Made by a program: the position numbers and the translations under genes. Below are positions 23,659 through 36,200 of a DNA stretch of 64,000 nucleotides, piece by piece. Location: contig NC_058339.1 of the NCBI RefSeq assembly GCF_905475395.1, positions 88,050,520 to 88,114,519 of the forward strand, in the 5' to 3' direction. The number at the start of each line of letters is the position of its first letter. Position 1 is the first letter of the stretch. This stretch comes from Chrysoperla carnea. Taxonomy: Eukaryota; Arthropoda; Insecta; Neuroptera; Chrysopidae. Below the pieces are notes generated by a model. It was not told where the DNA came from, did no database searches, and saw only the letters and a list, made by a program, of their open reading frames with translations.

Positions 23659-25554
23659 TTTTGTTTAAATACCTGTAAATTAGAATATATATCATCAAAA
23701 ATTATATAATTCATCGATTTTAGAAAAACTTCGGAAAATCAATTTACCAGTAAACTACTGACAAGATTTAAATCAAGAGAATGAAGTGATAGAATATTTT
23801 CAAATTTACCCAAATTTGATATCAAATAAAAGGACATGATGTGTACATTAAAAAACTGTGAGTTACATGAAAGTCAGTTAGTTCAGCCGTTTAAAAGTTG
23901 TGAACTATTTTATCGGGGTTTTATCAAATTTCATAAAATTTAGTAGATAGGTACTCTCGACTATTTTTATGCAACCATAATGTCTCACAGCGAAGCGTGA
24001 CAGGGTACAGCTAGGGCTTTTGACCAAAAATTAGGATTCCACACCAAAATAATAAAATCTACGAAATTGTGAACAAAAGGAGATAAGTGCTGGCATATTT
24101 AGTAAAGGCTATAACACAATTATCTTTGTGTTTAAAATTGAAGTTGTCCAGCGAAGCGAGTTATAATTATAATTAGTCATTTTTAGCAACAACATAATTT
24201 TTTTTAAACAAATTATATGAAAGAAATAAGAAGTTAAAATTATACCTCGAATTTTCTAATTCTCGATAAATAATTGAGCACTTAATTGTATTGATAACTT
24301 TTTATACAGAATCATTGATGTTACTTTGAGCGACGACCAACAATTGAACTTGAACTGTTAAGAATCCTTAATTAATTAAGCTTAATTATTGATTTAATCA
24401 GTTATCTTCATTTTGTTGAGATATTAGTGGTATTATTAGTCTAGACGCTATCGAATATTGCGTATCCAAAAAAGGACGCTTGTTATCTACCACTTTATAA
24501 TAACTTGGACCACTCTGTATACTTAAATAAACTGAGCACAAAGAGTATATGCAATAAACATTACATGAATGGTACTATATGCATCATAAATTGAAGCTTG
24601 AACTGCAGCTCGAAAAATTAACATTTTTTTGAGTTATATACTAACGAAGGTTTTATTCGGAATCTCTAATTAGAATTTAGATCAATCACACGTGTGCAGA
24701 AATCATCCAAAGGGAGGTTTCAAACTTTTGTTCATGATTTTATGTCATAAAGTTAATAAAAATAAGAATCTCTTTTTTTCTTATGTCGAAACTAAATTTT
24801 TTGGACGAAACCGAACTTTCAGTGGGACACTACTATATTGTTCAAATTTTTGTGGAGATATTCTAAATAGGAAAAGGGTAGGGGATTGACGACTAAAACC
24901 CCCCCCCCCGCTCGTGTCTTAATTAGACCAATTAATAGTATTTTTCCGTTTTGGTTTTGTGCAGAGTCTTTTGAACCCTTCGACATAGAAGAATTGGACA
25001 ATATTAGCAAAGGAAAAGGAGAAAAAACAATTTAGTTTCTATAATTGAATATTTAGACAAATTTTCAACTGTACGAAATTAATGCAGTTTTTTTAGATTA
25101 ATTGATAGCACCTAGACTATAAGCATACTACTCAAAACATAAGATTAAAGAAACAATTGTATTTGTAGTAATCATTTTTATTAATATCAACAAAAATTAA
25201 TTTAAATAGTTTATTATCTTATTTTTTTGATATTTAAATATATCAATTTACTGTTACTTTGTAAGGAAAGATAACTGATAAGATAAACTAACAAAATATA
25301 TTTTATCTACTCATGCAGGATAATAAGTACTTCCGTGTAACAAATTGCCTAATACGTAACGTATACACGTGAAATTTATTTAAAATTGTCTCATTTAATT
25401 GGAAAATTGTTAAATAAGAATAAGTATTTGTTTATTAATACCTCGTATAATAATTATCATTTATTATTTATTGAATAATATTCTGACAGCATAAAAATAT
25501 ATATTTTAAAATTGGCGCGTAATGTAAATCAATAATAATGAATAAATACGTCTT

Positions 25555-25611
25555 GATTTAAATCAGAGACTATATCAGTAAATTTTACCGATATATTCTC
25601 TGATTTAAATC
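25555..25611. repeat. hairpin with 15-bp perfect arms
   Basis: Arms GATTTAAATCAGAGA and TCTCTGATTTAAATC enclose a 27-bp loop region that is itself partly self-complementary (TATATCAGTAAA and TTTACCGATATA). A related core, AGAGAATATACC then ACTGATATAGTCTCT, occurs at about 31793-31824, so it is probably an old palindromic repeat. Confidence 0.65.
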
Positions 25612-26349
25612 ATAGATGACTGCATCTATGCATATTGACAGTCTAAAAATTAAAAAAATCTTTAAAAACTATATCTGACTTAAGTGATATTTGCCGTTTT
25701 TAACCAAATTTTGATATCCTTTTCCTCAATCAGGAAGGTAGATATAAACATCCAGAATTAGTAATAAAATGTCGGTTAAATAGATTCAATTGCGGTAATT
25801 TTCATAATATCGTCTGAAATCATAAAGAAGACCTTTGTTGTGGCTAAATTTTCGTCGTTTTTTTTCCAAACTACTGATCTAATGAACCGAATATTTGTTT
25901 TTTTTTTTCTTCACTCCAAAACAGTTTTTGGGTTTATTTTAGGTGAATTTAGTGCTTTGAGAGTAGCTTGAAAAACTGATAAATATATATTGTTTTATTC
26001 GTGTGGTTCATTAGCTTGAAATATCGAGACGTATTTACCAAGGCTGGCGTACATGTCCGTTCTCGACACCTCAGAGTTTATTCATGAACTTTCTCCTGTT
26101 CTTGATCAGTCGTGTCAAAAAGGATATCATTGTTCTCCCGTAATGATCTGCACAGGTAAGAAAATAAAGCAATATTTTAAGAATGAATTATTTTAAAAAG
26201 ATTTAAGAATATTAGTCTTAGAAATTTCTTAGAAATATTAGTAAATATTAGTCTTAGAAATACCACGCATTGAAATTATTAAAAACGAAAATGTGAGTGC
26301 AAGGATGCTGTGAAAGTTAATGTGATAAAAGTATATCCGCCTGTTTGTG

Positions 26350-26640
26350 CGAATTCTGCGATGAATACGAAATATGGAATTGCGGAAGCCAAGGCTCGCT
26401 TTAGAACAGACTCAACGCTACATGAATTTACAAGATCCGTTTTTGAATCATCGTCATATTGAATCAAATTTTGCTTTCATCTTTCCAAACAAATTGAAAA
26501 ATTTTGATGAAGCATCTTGCGCTCAACTTTTTGAACATTTGGTATCCTTTATTTTTGCGCGATGATTCCCATGCCATCTGGGTAGAGCTATGGCGAATAA
26601 ACTCATTGTCGGACCGGACGCCAAAAATTCATCATCAAAT
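26350..26640. repeat. dispersed repeat family B, copy 1
   Basis: Aligns by eye with 49975-50275: TTCTGCGATGAATA, TGCGGAAGCCAAGG, TTTTGAATCATC, CTTTTTGAAC, GCACGATGATTCCC versus GCGCGATGATTCCC, ATCTGGGTAGA versus TTCTGGGTGGA, and CATTGTCGG. The copies differ by indels and base changes. It could be the decayed body of a transposon, but no conserved domain could be read. Confidence 0.65.
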
Positions 26641-26747
26641 ACCCAGCCTAAAACATTTAACAGCCCTAAGAATAGGGACCATGGAAACTGCAATTACCGG
26701 AGATTTGGGAAAACAAATAATAACCCAATTATTTATAAAAACATACA

Positions 26748-26753
26748 TTTATT
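26748..26753 (-). terminator. candidate polyadenylation signal of SOAT
   Basis: AATAAA on the minus strand about 115 bp past the SOAT stop codon. Confidence 0.4.
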
Positions 26754-26866
26754 AAAATTGTAACAATAAACCTTATAACAGGCAAAAACATTTACCAAAA
26801 ATAACTCTAATATAGAATAAATAATTACAATTTAGAAACGCTTTCCAAATCCAGGATACGAACAGC

Positions 26867-29800
26867 TCATTTATTACAGACCCATGAATGTGGAATTATA
26901 GATGCAAACATGGAATCATTCTGGTAATCACAATTACGACGAGCAAAAAACTCCATTGAATAGAAAGCAATCATTAAACCATTACCAAAACTTAATCCAG
27001 TCCACATAAACATGTTACCAGCATTTTTAGTTATTTTCTCTAATTGTTTTGTTATAAATATTGCAAATAATCCAATGCCAGCGAAAAAGAAAAACATAAC
27101 CGGATAAAAGAATCCAATGGACATTGCAACAATATATTCATGGAATATGGATGAAATTATGAAAACACTTAAAAATGGAAATAATTTATTATTACGTCCA
27201 AAATTTTCATGTAAATCTTTATACACGTAATTGTACAGCCAATCATGGACAATTATATTCCATTTACGAAAATATTCACTAAAATTTGTTGCATTCCACC
27301 AATCCTATTAAAAAAATTCTTAGCTCAATAAAAGACTGCAAATAAATGACCTCGGGCGGACACTAGAGACACGAGAATACCACCAATTCTACATCGAATT
27401 TACAACCAAAAATTTTCTTTGGAGTTATTTATACTCTTTTTTTCAAAATTGGGTAAAAAAACACAAAAAATGTATTATTTTGCAAAAAAAATCATTTGTA
27501 AGGGTCAAATTTTCTACCAAAAAAAAAAATGCATGCTCAGGAGATCAAAATACATTGAAAAACTTAGGTAGGCCCTATCAATATAATCGATAATATAATC
27601 GATATGGACATTGGGAATTCCAAAATCATGATTTTTATTTCTACAAAGTAAAATTGTTTTCGAAATGTGCCATACCTTATAAAATAATCGATCAGCAAAT
27701 CGTAAACCTTCTGCCCAAGCATTATGCCATGAATGTAAAAACAAATAAAATCCCGAAAAGTATATGAATAATGCTGGACAAGTCAGTCCAATAATTTTGA
27801 ATAACAATTTTTTGGTCTCATAATGAACGGTTCCATAATCATCGAAAACATTAAAAATAAATCGTTCCGTGAGATTGCTCAATAAAAATAATACCATTAT
27901 TGTTTCAAAAACGTTCCATAAAAGAAATCCCCAACGAATTTCTTTTGTTCTATAATCATAAAAACAATAAAATTATTTTCGAGATAAATGTGGAGAGATC
28001 ACTTTTTTTTACCTTGGATAACTATCTTGATAAATCAACGTTGGAGCAAATAAAAAGTATAAGTACTTTGAAAATCCGGGTAAAATTTGATTTTGAACTC
28101 CAGTCTGTGGTTTGAGTGAATCGTTATGGTTTAACACCCGCGTTATATTACTGCGTACAAACGCATGACATTTCATCATAAACCGCGCTTGTTCACAAAA
28201 GAATGCCATTCCAGTTCCAAATGTGTAATGATTAAGCCGAACCAAATATGCAAAACCACACATAAAAGTAATTTGGTATAAAATATACAAAATTATCCAT
28301 AAACGATCCCAAATATAAATTGAAGTCGCTGGAAAAAAAAAACATAAATTTTAAGGTATATTTCGAACTATGGTCCCGCCATCTGTGAGTAAGACAGTCA
28401 AGTTATCAGATATCTTTGTCGGTAATGTAGGTATATAGAAATGTTTAAAGATGAATAGAAAGTGTCGAATTTAAGGTGAAGACATCCTCCATAAATATGT
28501 ATATGTGTAAATACTTTGAATGAGTGAATAGTTTTTGAGATATCGCCTAAAATCCTGTGCGAAAAGCTTTTTTCATAGTGAAACTGGAAATATCTCGAAA
28601 AATTTTCATCTTATCTTCGAATGAGGTGGTTTTTTTTTTGGACTTAATTCTCCATAATAATCGGGCTACGCGCTTGCTAATATTATTTCATAAAATATTG
28701 TATATTAAAAAAAAATCTATATTATTTCTTACTTTTTGGCGTTAATTGGACATGGATGTGAGCCCAAATACTAAAAAAAGTATATACAAATTGCGTTGCT
28801 ACAAACATACAAATCCATAATATGGCAATCGTAAAAAATCCTTGAAATGTTGTTTGTATTGTGGACAGTCCAAAATTTATACTAAAAATTATTAAAATTA
28901 CTAAATTAATTTAAAATTCCAAACAAAATGATAAGTAATCTTCAAATTTTATGTAATTCTTAGAAGTGACCAAAGAGTGCAAAATATCTCAGTATTAATT
29001 AGACGATATAATTAGAACAAAAATATTAATTTAAAAAAAAACTACTTTAGGAAAAATACTTTATTGTGTTGAAAAAATGGACGGATTAATTTTTCCTTTT
29101 TAATGAAAATTTTTTGTATTAAAATGAGTTATAATTACCTTCCAGTTTCAAAATAATCGCCAATGGAAGAATGCAAGAATAAAAACGAAATAATTACAAC
29201 AAATATATTGTGAATTGTACTGATATGTTTGATATCGAATAAATCCGTTAACAGCGAATTTCGTGGAATAAATTTTTTATCACGTAATTGTCCATGACGA
29301 CTTGTAGATCTAAAAATAATTTTTTCGAAAATTTAATTACCTAATATACGATGTGTTAACAATTTCTATGACACCATGCAGTATTTGTAGAAAAAGACGA
29401 AATAAAACTTTTTGAAAGACTATAAATTTCCGATATTTTACTTTATTTTCGAGATATCTAACTTTCGTGACTTTTCCAAAATAGTTTTATTTCGGCGAAT
29501 TTTACAAAAATCATTTGATGGTCTCGCAACAGAAATTTCAGATTTATAAAACTCGATAGAACTGGAAACATACTTTTTATTATTTTTATTAAATAATTGA
29601 TTGAATTCATGCGAGACTCCACATTTTTCGACATCTTTCATAATTTCCCCCACCAAAGTTGATAATTGTTCGTTAATATTTTCTAATGTTGAATTTTGTA
29701 AATCCTAAAAATAAAATTTGTCAAAAAATTGGTATCTTTTAAATTTTTAAGGTATTTCCAAAATATATCAGCTGATCGGGTAGTAACAGATTAATAATCT

Positions 29801-30778
29801 TTTTTTTTTAAAGAACAAGTGAAAACAAACAATTGACTGAATTAACTGTTGAAATACCTGTATAGAAAGTTTAATAAATTATTAATTCAAGATTACAGTT
29901 GAAGCTACCTGCAAATTTTCAACTCCCTAAAATGGACACTAAAGTTTTGCCCTAATTGGCGCCCTCAGAGGTAAATGCAATTATGTTTATGAAAAAATAT
30001 TTCAAACAAAAGTTGTTTATATTTTATACGAAACATTTTTTATATGTAAACTTTTGTTCTATCTCTATAACAATTTACAAGATGGGTCCTACAGATCAAA
30101 GACCCAATAGACCCTATTTTGCTCATTTACGAACTGAAACTCACTTTTTTACGTCTTGAGTCAGTATATTGTGGTGAATTTCGTGAAGTTTTTGACAACC
30201 TAATAATAGTTTGGAAATACTTTAATTTTCAAAATTTAGATCTTTTGATTAATGAAAATAGAAAATTTACCTCCAATCGATCACGCATTTTTTGTAAGGA
30301 CATATCCTTAAGAACCTCATCCATTTTTTGAAGTCCTTCAGGTTCACTGCCTGGAGAATTATAAACATTGTACTTTTTAGCAAATTTATTTTGTACGCCG
30401 TCCTTTGAAACTGTGAGCCCATATTAAAATCAAAATTCGGTGATTCATTTAAACTGTATTTTGAAATATTGATAGGTAACCGGTAGTTTCAATATTGAAA
30501 TTATTTACCGAGTTTTTCGACCAGTTTTTATTTTAAAAAAATCCGTTGAAAAAAACAATGAATGAAAAAAATTACCGGCTTTTTTATTACAATCGATAAG
30601 GTTAAAAAAAGTTTCTACACCAAGATTACCTTTATAAATTCTCCAAAAAGCGGGTAAGGAATAATTAATGTTTTTCTGGGCTCACGGTATATTTCCATTT
30701 ATTTAGAAGTTAAAAAAAAATAAATAAATACTCACTTCCAATACTGGCACTATCTTTAAAACGATTTCGTAAAACCAT
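26867..30778 (-). CDS. sterol O-acyltransferase (ACAT/SOAT), complete, 8 exons
   Basis: An ER membrane enzyme of the MBOAT family that esterifies sterols with fatty acyl-CoA for storage. Exons are 30778-30736, 30410-30271, 29704-29574, 29309-29139, 28881-28733, 28328-28013, 27949-27676 and 27304-26867, with all phases matching, for 553 aa, close to the usual SOAT length of about 550. Landmarks: [17 protein letters not shown] before the first membrane segment, [14 protein letters not shown], the FYxDWWN motif as FYKDWWN at 406-412 (split by the last intron), and the catalytic His463 in SSIFHEY. Eight or nine hydrophobic segments follow a soluble N-terminus of about 130 residues with a charged helical stretch. 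Insects lack sterol synthesis, so dietary sterol storage is the likely use; this is inference. No breaks were seen. Confidence 0.95.
28440..28500. repeat. possible decayed arm of the 57094-57305 element
   Basis: AAGTGTCGAATTTAAGGTGA then AGACATCCTCC in SOAT intron 5 resembles the terminal repeat of the TA-flanked element at 57094-57305 (GTGTCGCATTTAAGATGAAG then ACACCCTC). Only one arm is visible. Confidence 0.4.
29815..30165 (-). repeat. dispersed repeat family A, copy 4
   Basis: In SOAT intron 2. It begins GAACAAGTGAAAACAAACAA and ends with AAGACCCAATAGACC and CTCACTTTTTTACGTCTTGA, in the same order as the copies at 16726 and 56820. Confidence 0.75.
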
Positions 30779-33203
30779 TTTTTTGGTTTTTTTGTGTTAT
30801 AGCAATAAATTAGTCTCACAGCTCTTAACAATGGGATCGATATGTTATGAACTGATAATGTTTTTAATAACAAAAAAATCTATGATTTAAATTTCAAAGT
30901 ACTTATTTATTAAAAGTTCAATTGTACTTAACTTAAATTTCATATAATGATTAGATTAGATTATTAAGTGCATATGAACTCGCAAACAAAGTGTCTCAAT
31001 AGATCAATTTACTTAAGTCAATTATATAAAACTCGTAAATTATTTAAACTATTGAGTGTGACTTTTTTATGGTAGGGGAGCCCAAGAGGGGATTTGTGTA
31101 GTTACTCGAGCGCGTCAGATTAAAACATGGGGGGTTCCTTGGACCTTCCTCAGTACCTCCACCAAATATTAGTCCTAAATATGGGGGGACCCGCATAGCG
31201 CAGACGGTCAGATTAGTAAAAACAAAATTGCGAAGGGTAAATTAACTCGAACGCGTTAGATTAAGATATGGTGGATTAATTACATGATAAAAAATGTAAA
31301 TTTCAATAATCTGATAATTTAAGCGAGACGAAAAGAAATGGGAAGTAAAATTTATTTTCGCACAAATACCACGGAAATAATAAATGAATCTTATCTATTT
31401 ACTGTTCATAAAAAAGGGCTGACTGGCCAGCCCTGTTCTAACATTGAACTGACTGCCAATAATAACTGTTATTTATAGGCAATATACAATCTGTCTACTT
31501 TAAAAAATTCATTATAATACCACGTAAAACTACATAAATTAGAATCGCACAGAAATATTAAATTTTTGTGGAATAAAATCTTATTTCGTATATCAATCTG
31601 TATAAAATATTAAAATATTTTATTTGATAATAAAAGTTGACATGAAATATTTGGTTTAATCTTGTTTGAAAGATATTAATCAAAGTCTAACTAAATAATA
31701 ATATTTACCAAAAATTGTTTAAGCTCTTTGTGAAAAAACCTCCATATACAAACTACTTATAATGTAATCACTGCACCTAAGTAGCCTAGAACAGAGAATA
31801 TACCTTTACTGATATAGTCTCTGCCTAGAATATGCGAAGGGCTAAAGAAAAGGGACTGTTGTACATAATAGGATCAAAACATGTTATCTTTCTTTGGGTA
31901 AAATAATCTGTTCTATTAATAGTTTTTCTTAGATTATAGAATTTTATCTTTGTCATTAAACCTTATCTATTGGGAAAAAAATTACATTATTATCAAATGA
32001 GGTTGTCTTGTCAACTTTATGTCATACTTTACAGTTCCTAAGTGAAAACTTGATTGGATTACTTACCTATCTTGTTAAAATAAAATTTATATCAACAACA
32101 AGTGAAAACAAACAATTGACTGAGTTAATTTTTGAAATACCCTGTATAGAAAGTGTTAAATATCAATGCTTGCATTATTATACCATGTAAATGAAATATA
32201 TCATAGTATATTAAGTTTAGTCCCAAGTTTGTACACCTAATAAATCCATTTCCGGTTGTCTGTCCGTCTGTGCCCGTAAGCACGATAATTGAAAAACGAA
32301 AAGAGATATCGAGCTGAAATTTTCATAGCGTGCTAAGGACGTAAGAAGTGAGTAAAAAATTATTCACAGAATCCCGGTAAACTCCTCAGCCTTCAAATTT
32401 TGTTTTATTTATAGACATTCGGGCTGCGTATTCGTTGCGTGCAGCTACATATATTTCACTAAGGCAGGTAAGGATTAAGAAAGAAAAATAACGTTTACAA
32501 ATAACATTTTCTAGTATTATTTTATAGTTTTCGTGTTAAAAAGAGAAAATCAGGTACATTTTAACAATTATTTTTATACATTTTCTTTCTTTTTCATTAT
32601 TTTTATACATTATTTACACAATCCAAAATACACAGATGTCTTTACTAAACATCAATCGCTAACTAAAACGATTTAAAAAGACGTATCATTTAAATTTACT
32701 CTCATTTTTTCATAACGCGCTTAAAGAAGTATAACTTCAAAAATGTATCAGATCTATTTCGTTCTATATTACCTACATTTTATTTTGAAGTAGATTTTCA
32801 TTTCTGCCATCTCAAACTAATTTTCAAAAAAAAAATATTAACGATCACATCAGCATCATTTTCATTGATTTCCACCCACGATTACTCAAGGAATATTATG
32901 AATGAGATATGAAACGAAATATAAATTTTCATGGATCAATGAAAACACAGTGCAAGTCGGCAATCTTTTCCTTTTTCAAGTGGCCAAATTTTAATCTACT
33001 AATCAAAGTATGATAAACAAAACATTCGAAATCATTTCTGACTCGCTCCAAAAAGCCGCCTAAAACGTTAGTTAGCAATTTAAGTGTAGTACAAACATTT
33101 GTGAAAAAAAAAAATTAAAAAGGCCAACAAAAAAAAAATATTTATATATTTTTCATAAGATTTTCACCCCCTTGTTAATGTACACAAATCAATCCATGCT
33201 GGA
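30779..33203. other. intergenic region, SOAT to USF3-like gene
   Basis: Upstream side of SOAT with no recognised promoter motif. A GC-richer patch at 31075-31275 holds two diverged copies of an ACTCGAGCGCGTCAGATTAA-like block about 130 bp apart. A hairpin GGGCTGACTGGCCAGCCC lies at 31408-31425, and split pieces of family A at 32098-32355. The stretch from about 32400 to 33203 is probably the USF3-like 3' untranslated region. Confidence 0.55.
32098..32355. repeat. dispersed repeat family A, copy 5 (rearranged)
   Basis: The ACAAGTGAAAACAAACAATT block at 32098-32160 faces one way. The TCCATTTCCGGTTGTCTGTC and CACGATAATTGAAAAACG block at 32235-32355 faces the other way. The halves look inverted relative to each other compared with copy 1. 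Confidence 0.65.
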
Positions 33204-36200
33204 TTATTGTAAATTTGTATAATTTCCACAATTTTGTTGTGGTATTAAATTTGGAAGATTATTATTGATTGGAGCACGATGCTGGTGATACGTTGAATTC
33301 TCATACACTCCACTTGAACTCACTGGCTGTAAATTGAATTTTTTTAAGTGTTAGAAAGCAAAATTTAGGGGCACTAAGATATTGAAACCATTTCAGAATT
33401 AATTTGAAGGGAATTTATTCATTATAACGTATTGACTTAAAAAATAAATCGTATTTAACAGAATCTCTCCGAAAAACCCGGACATAAGCTAGGGGGAAAC
33501 ATTAGAGGGGTACCACAAATGGGTTCCTTGTACCTAGCCCAAAGGCTCTTAAACCACCTTGTTTGTTATCATTTATCAATAAAACCCGACCCAATTCTGA
33601 TTTAATGGTTTCAATATTATAATATTAATTGAAAATGTTACCTTATTGATTTCCGGGAAAATTGTGCTTAAATTGAAGTTAGCTAAACTGTTTCCGCCAA
33701 CGGACGATGGTACGTTGACGCCAGCCGTTGGTGTAGACACAATATTTTGTGTAGTTGGTAACGTAGGATTACGTGTCGCTAACGAAACGGACGTTGCTAG
33801 CGGTGGTAATAAATTACACGATGAAGTATAAGTAGACGCGATTAAATGATCTGGATGTTGATTTTTGGAATAACTTTGCGAATAAATCTGCGAAGAATTT
33901 GTATTATTTGTTGTGTTAAATAAATTTGGAACATGGAATGGATCATCTGTTGGCAGCAATGATGGTGAATTTGTCGATGATATTGACAAAAATCCTAAAT
34001 CAGAAAAACCTGGCAATGTTGTTGTTGACGTACCGATTCCTCCCGAAGACGGCGGTGGTTCGGTTAAATTTGGTTTACGTTTATTAGTACGCTTTATATT
34101 CGAACATGGAACGGAAACATTTCCCGCAAGTTTACGATTATCTTTTACCTTTGAACAAGCTTTAATTTGATTCGATGCGCCCCCACTAGATGAAAATAAA
34201 GATGGTGTGTTATAATTATCATCAAATTCTTGATAATTTTGGAAGTTTTGATAATTTTGTGGATAATAGTTTGTGGATTCTTGAGGTGTTGAGTATTCAT
34301 TGTTATAGAACGGTTGAATAGGATCAAATGTTGGTACATATCCACGTTTTGATGTTGAGTATGGATAATTTGTGGAACTTTGGCCACTAATTAAGGCCTC
34401 GGCAGAATATGTACTCGAACAATTTTTATATACATGTTTATTGGAGTCCGTTGTGTTTTTCATCCAATTTTGTGTCTCGTTTTGAGTATTATAATATCGT
34501 TCAACTGTTTTGTGTTCGATTTTAGATTGATTCTTATAAACATTTTTGTTATTCGAGGATTCTGTTTGTTTTACCCAATTTTGCGTCTCAAAAGTTGTGT
34601 CAGAAATATGTGGCACAAATGTAATCTCCTTGTTGCCACAATTATAGCGTTCGATTGGTTTTTGTTCACTTTTAGGTGGATTTTTATGATTTGAAGAGTC
34701 TGTGGATTGCTTTACCCAATTTTGGGTTTCGAAAGATGAGTCAGAAATTTGAGGCACAAATGTCGACTCCTTGTTGTTGCCACAATTATAACGTTCAATT
34801 GGTTTTTGTTCGCTCTTAGGCGGATTTTTGTGATTCGAAGGGACTGTAGATTGCTTTACCCAATTTTGGGTCTCAAACGATGTGTCAGGGGTATGAGGTA
34901 CAAATGTGGATTCTTTGTTATTTCCACAACTATAGCGTTCATTGGATTTTTGTTCACTCTTAGGTGGATTTTTGTGATTCGAAGGATCTGTAGATTGCTT
35001 CATCCAATTTTGAGCGTCATATGGGATATCTGAAACATGAGATACAAATGAGGCCGCTTCTTTGCCACAACTGTTGTATCCTTCAATAGTCTTTGATTCA
35101 CTTTTCGATGAACTCTTATCCGTGGGATGCTTTAACCAGTTTTGAGTTTCAAATGATGGTATTTCTGAGACATGAGTGTTACTGCAATGATATCGTTCAG
35201 TTTTTCGCTCACTTTTCGATACGTTTTTATGATTCGAAGAGTCAGTGGATTGTTTTAACCAATTTTGAGTGGCAAATGTCGTATTTGTAACATGAGACAC
35301 AAATGGTGATTCTTTAATTGCGGGGCTACAATTATAATTTTCAACCGTTTTTTGATCGCTTTTTGGCGGATTCTTATCTGTGGATTGTTTAATCCAATTT
35401 TGAGTTCCATATGATGTGTTTGAAACATGAGATACAAATGGTGGCTCTTTAGTACCGGTACTACAATTATAGCTCTCAATTGTTTTAAAATCGCTTTTTG
35501 GTAGATTCTTGGAATCCGTAGATTGTTTCATCCAGTTTTGGTTCTCATAAGATATTTCTGGAACATGTGATACAAATGTTGACTCCTTACTTGTCGTGTT
35601 ACAATTGTAGCGTTCGATTGTTTTTTGTTCATTTTTGGGTTGATTCTTCGATTGATCCGTGGATTGTTTGATCCAACTTTGGGTATCGTATTGAGAGTCA
35701 GCAACATGAGACGTAATGTATGATTTTTGTTCATTTTTTGTTGGATTTTTATGGTTACTCGAAGGGGATTGTTTGATCCAATTTTGGTTATTTGGGTATA
35801 GTGGTTCGGAAAATGTAGCCTCCTTGACACCGGCACTACAGTTATAATTTTTTTGTTCATTTTTCGATGGTCGATGTTGTTTTAAAGACGGTGCTTGTAC
35901 TTTCCGTGGGGATGTTTTAATTCCACGCTGTTCCGATTTCCCGTGATCAACCAATTGACTGACAGACAAAAATGTATTATTCGGTGGATTCTCCGAATAT
36001 TGTGGTTTGCTCGCCTTCCCTTGTTGATCTTTATTACTCCCGAAAGATTGTTTAACAATTTTTTTCGAGTAATATTCTTCCGTATTCGGAATAAAATCTT
36101 TTGAACTGTCATACTTCGCGCCAAGTGTATATGTTGAAGTCGTACTCAATGCTAAATCACCCATTAGCATGGGTAAAGTGGAAGGGGGTGCAATATTTAC

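Larger units (their letters stand above)
23659..26866. other. intergenic region, UGT to SOAT
   Basis: Presumed UGT promoter side (23659-24400) with scattered short repeats, including GCGAAGCGTGACAGGGTACA at about 23990. Further on are a poly-C run at 24899-24909, a perfect 15-bp-arm hairpin at 25555-25611, and a family B repeat at 26350-26640. The SOAT 3' end with AATAAA (minus) lies at 26748-26753. No coding exon was recognised. Confidence 0.6.

Noticed and set aside
29438-29573. Continuation of SOAT exon 3 to a TAA
   Set aside because: A GTATGT donor at 29572-29573 gives an exact phase-2 join to exon 4, which carries conserved SOAT sequence.
33576-33641. C-terminal end VTFSINIIILKPL of the USF3-like exon
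   Set aside because: A GTAACA donor at 33640-33641 leads in phase to the terminal exon at 33326-33204; the read-through tail looks like intron.
34430-35860. CRISPR-like periodicity
   Set aside because: The period is about 144 bp, the units are diverged and all are in frame inside a eukaryotic coding exon; there are no short identical repeats with unique spacers.
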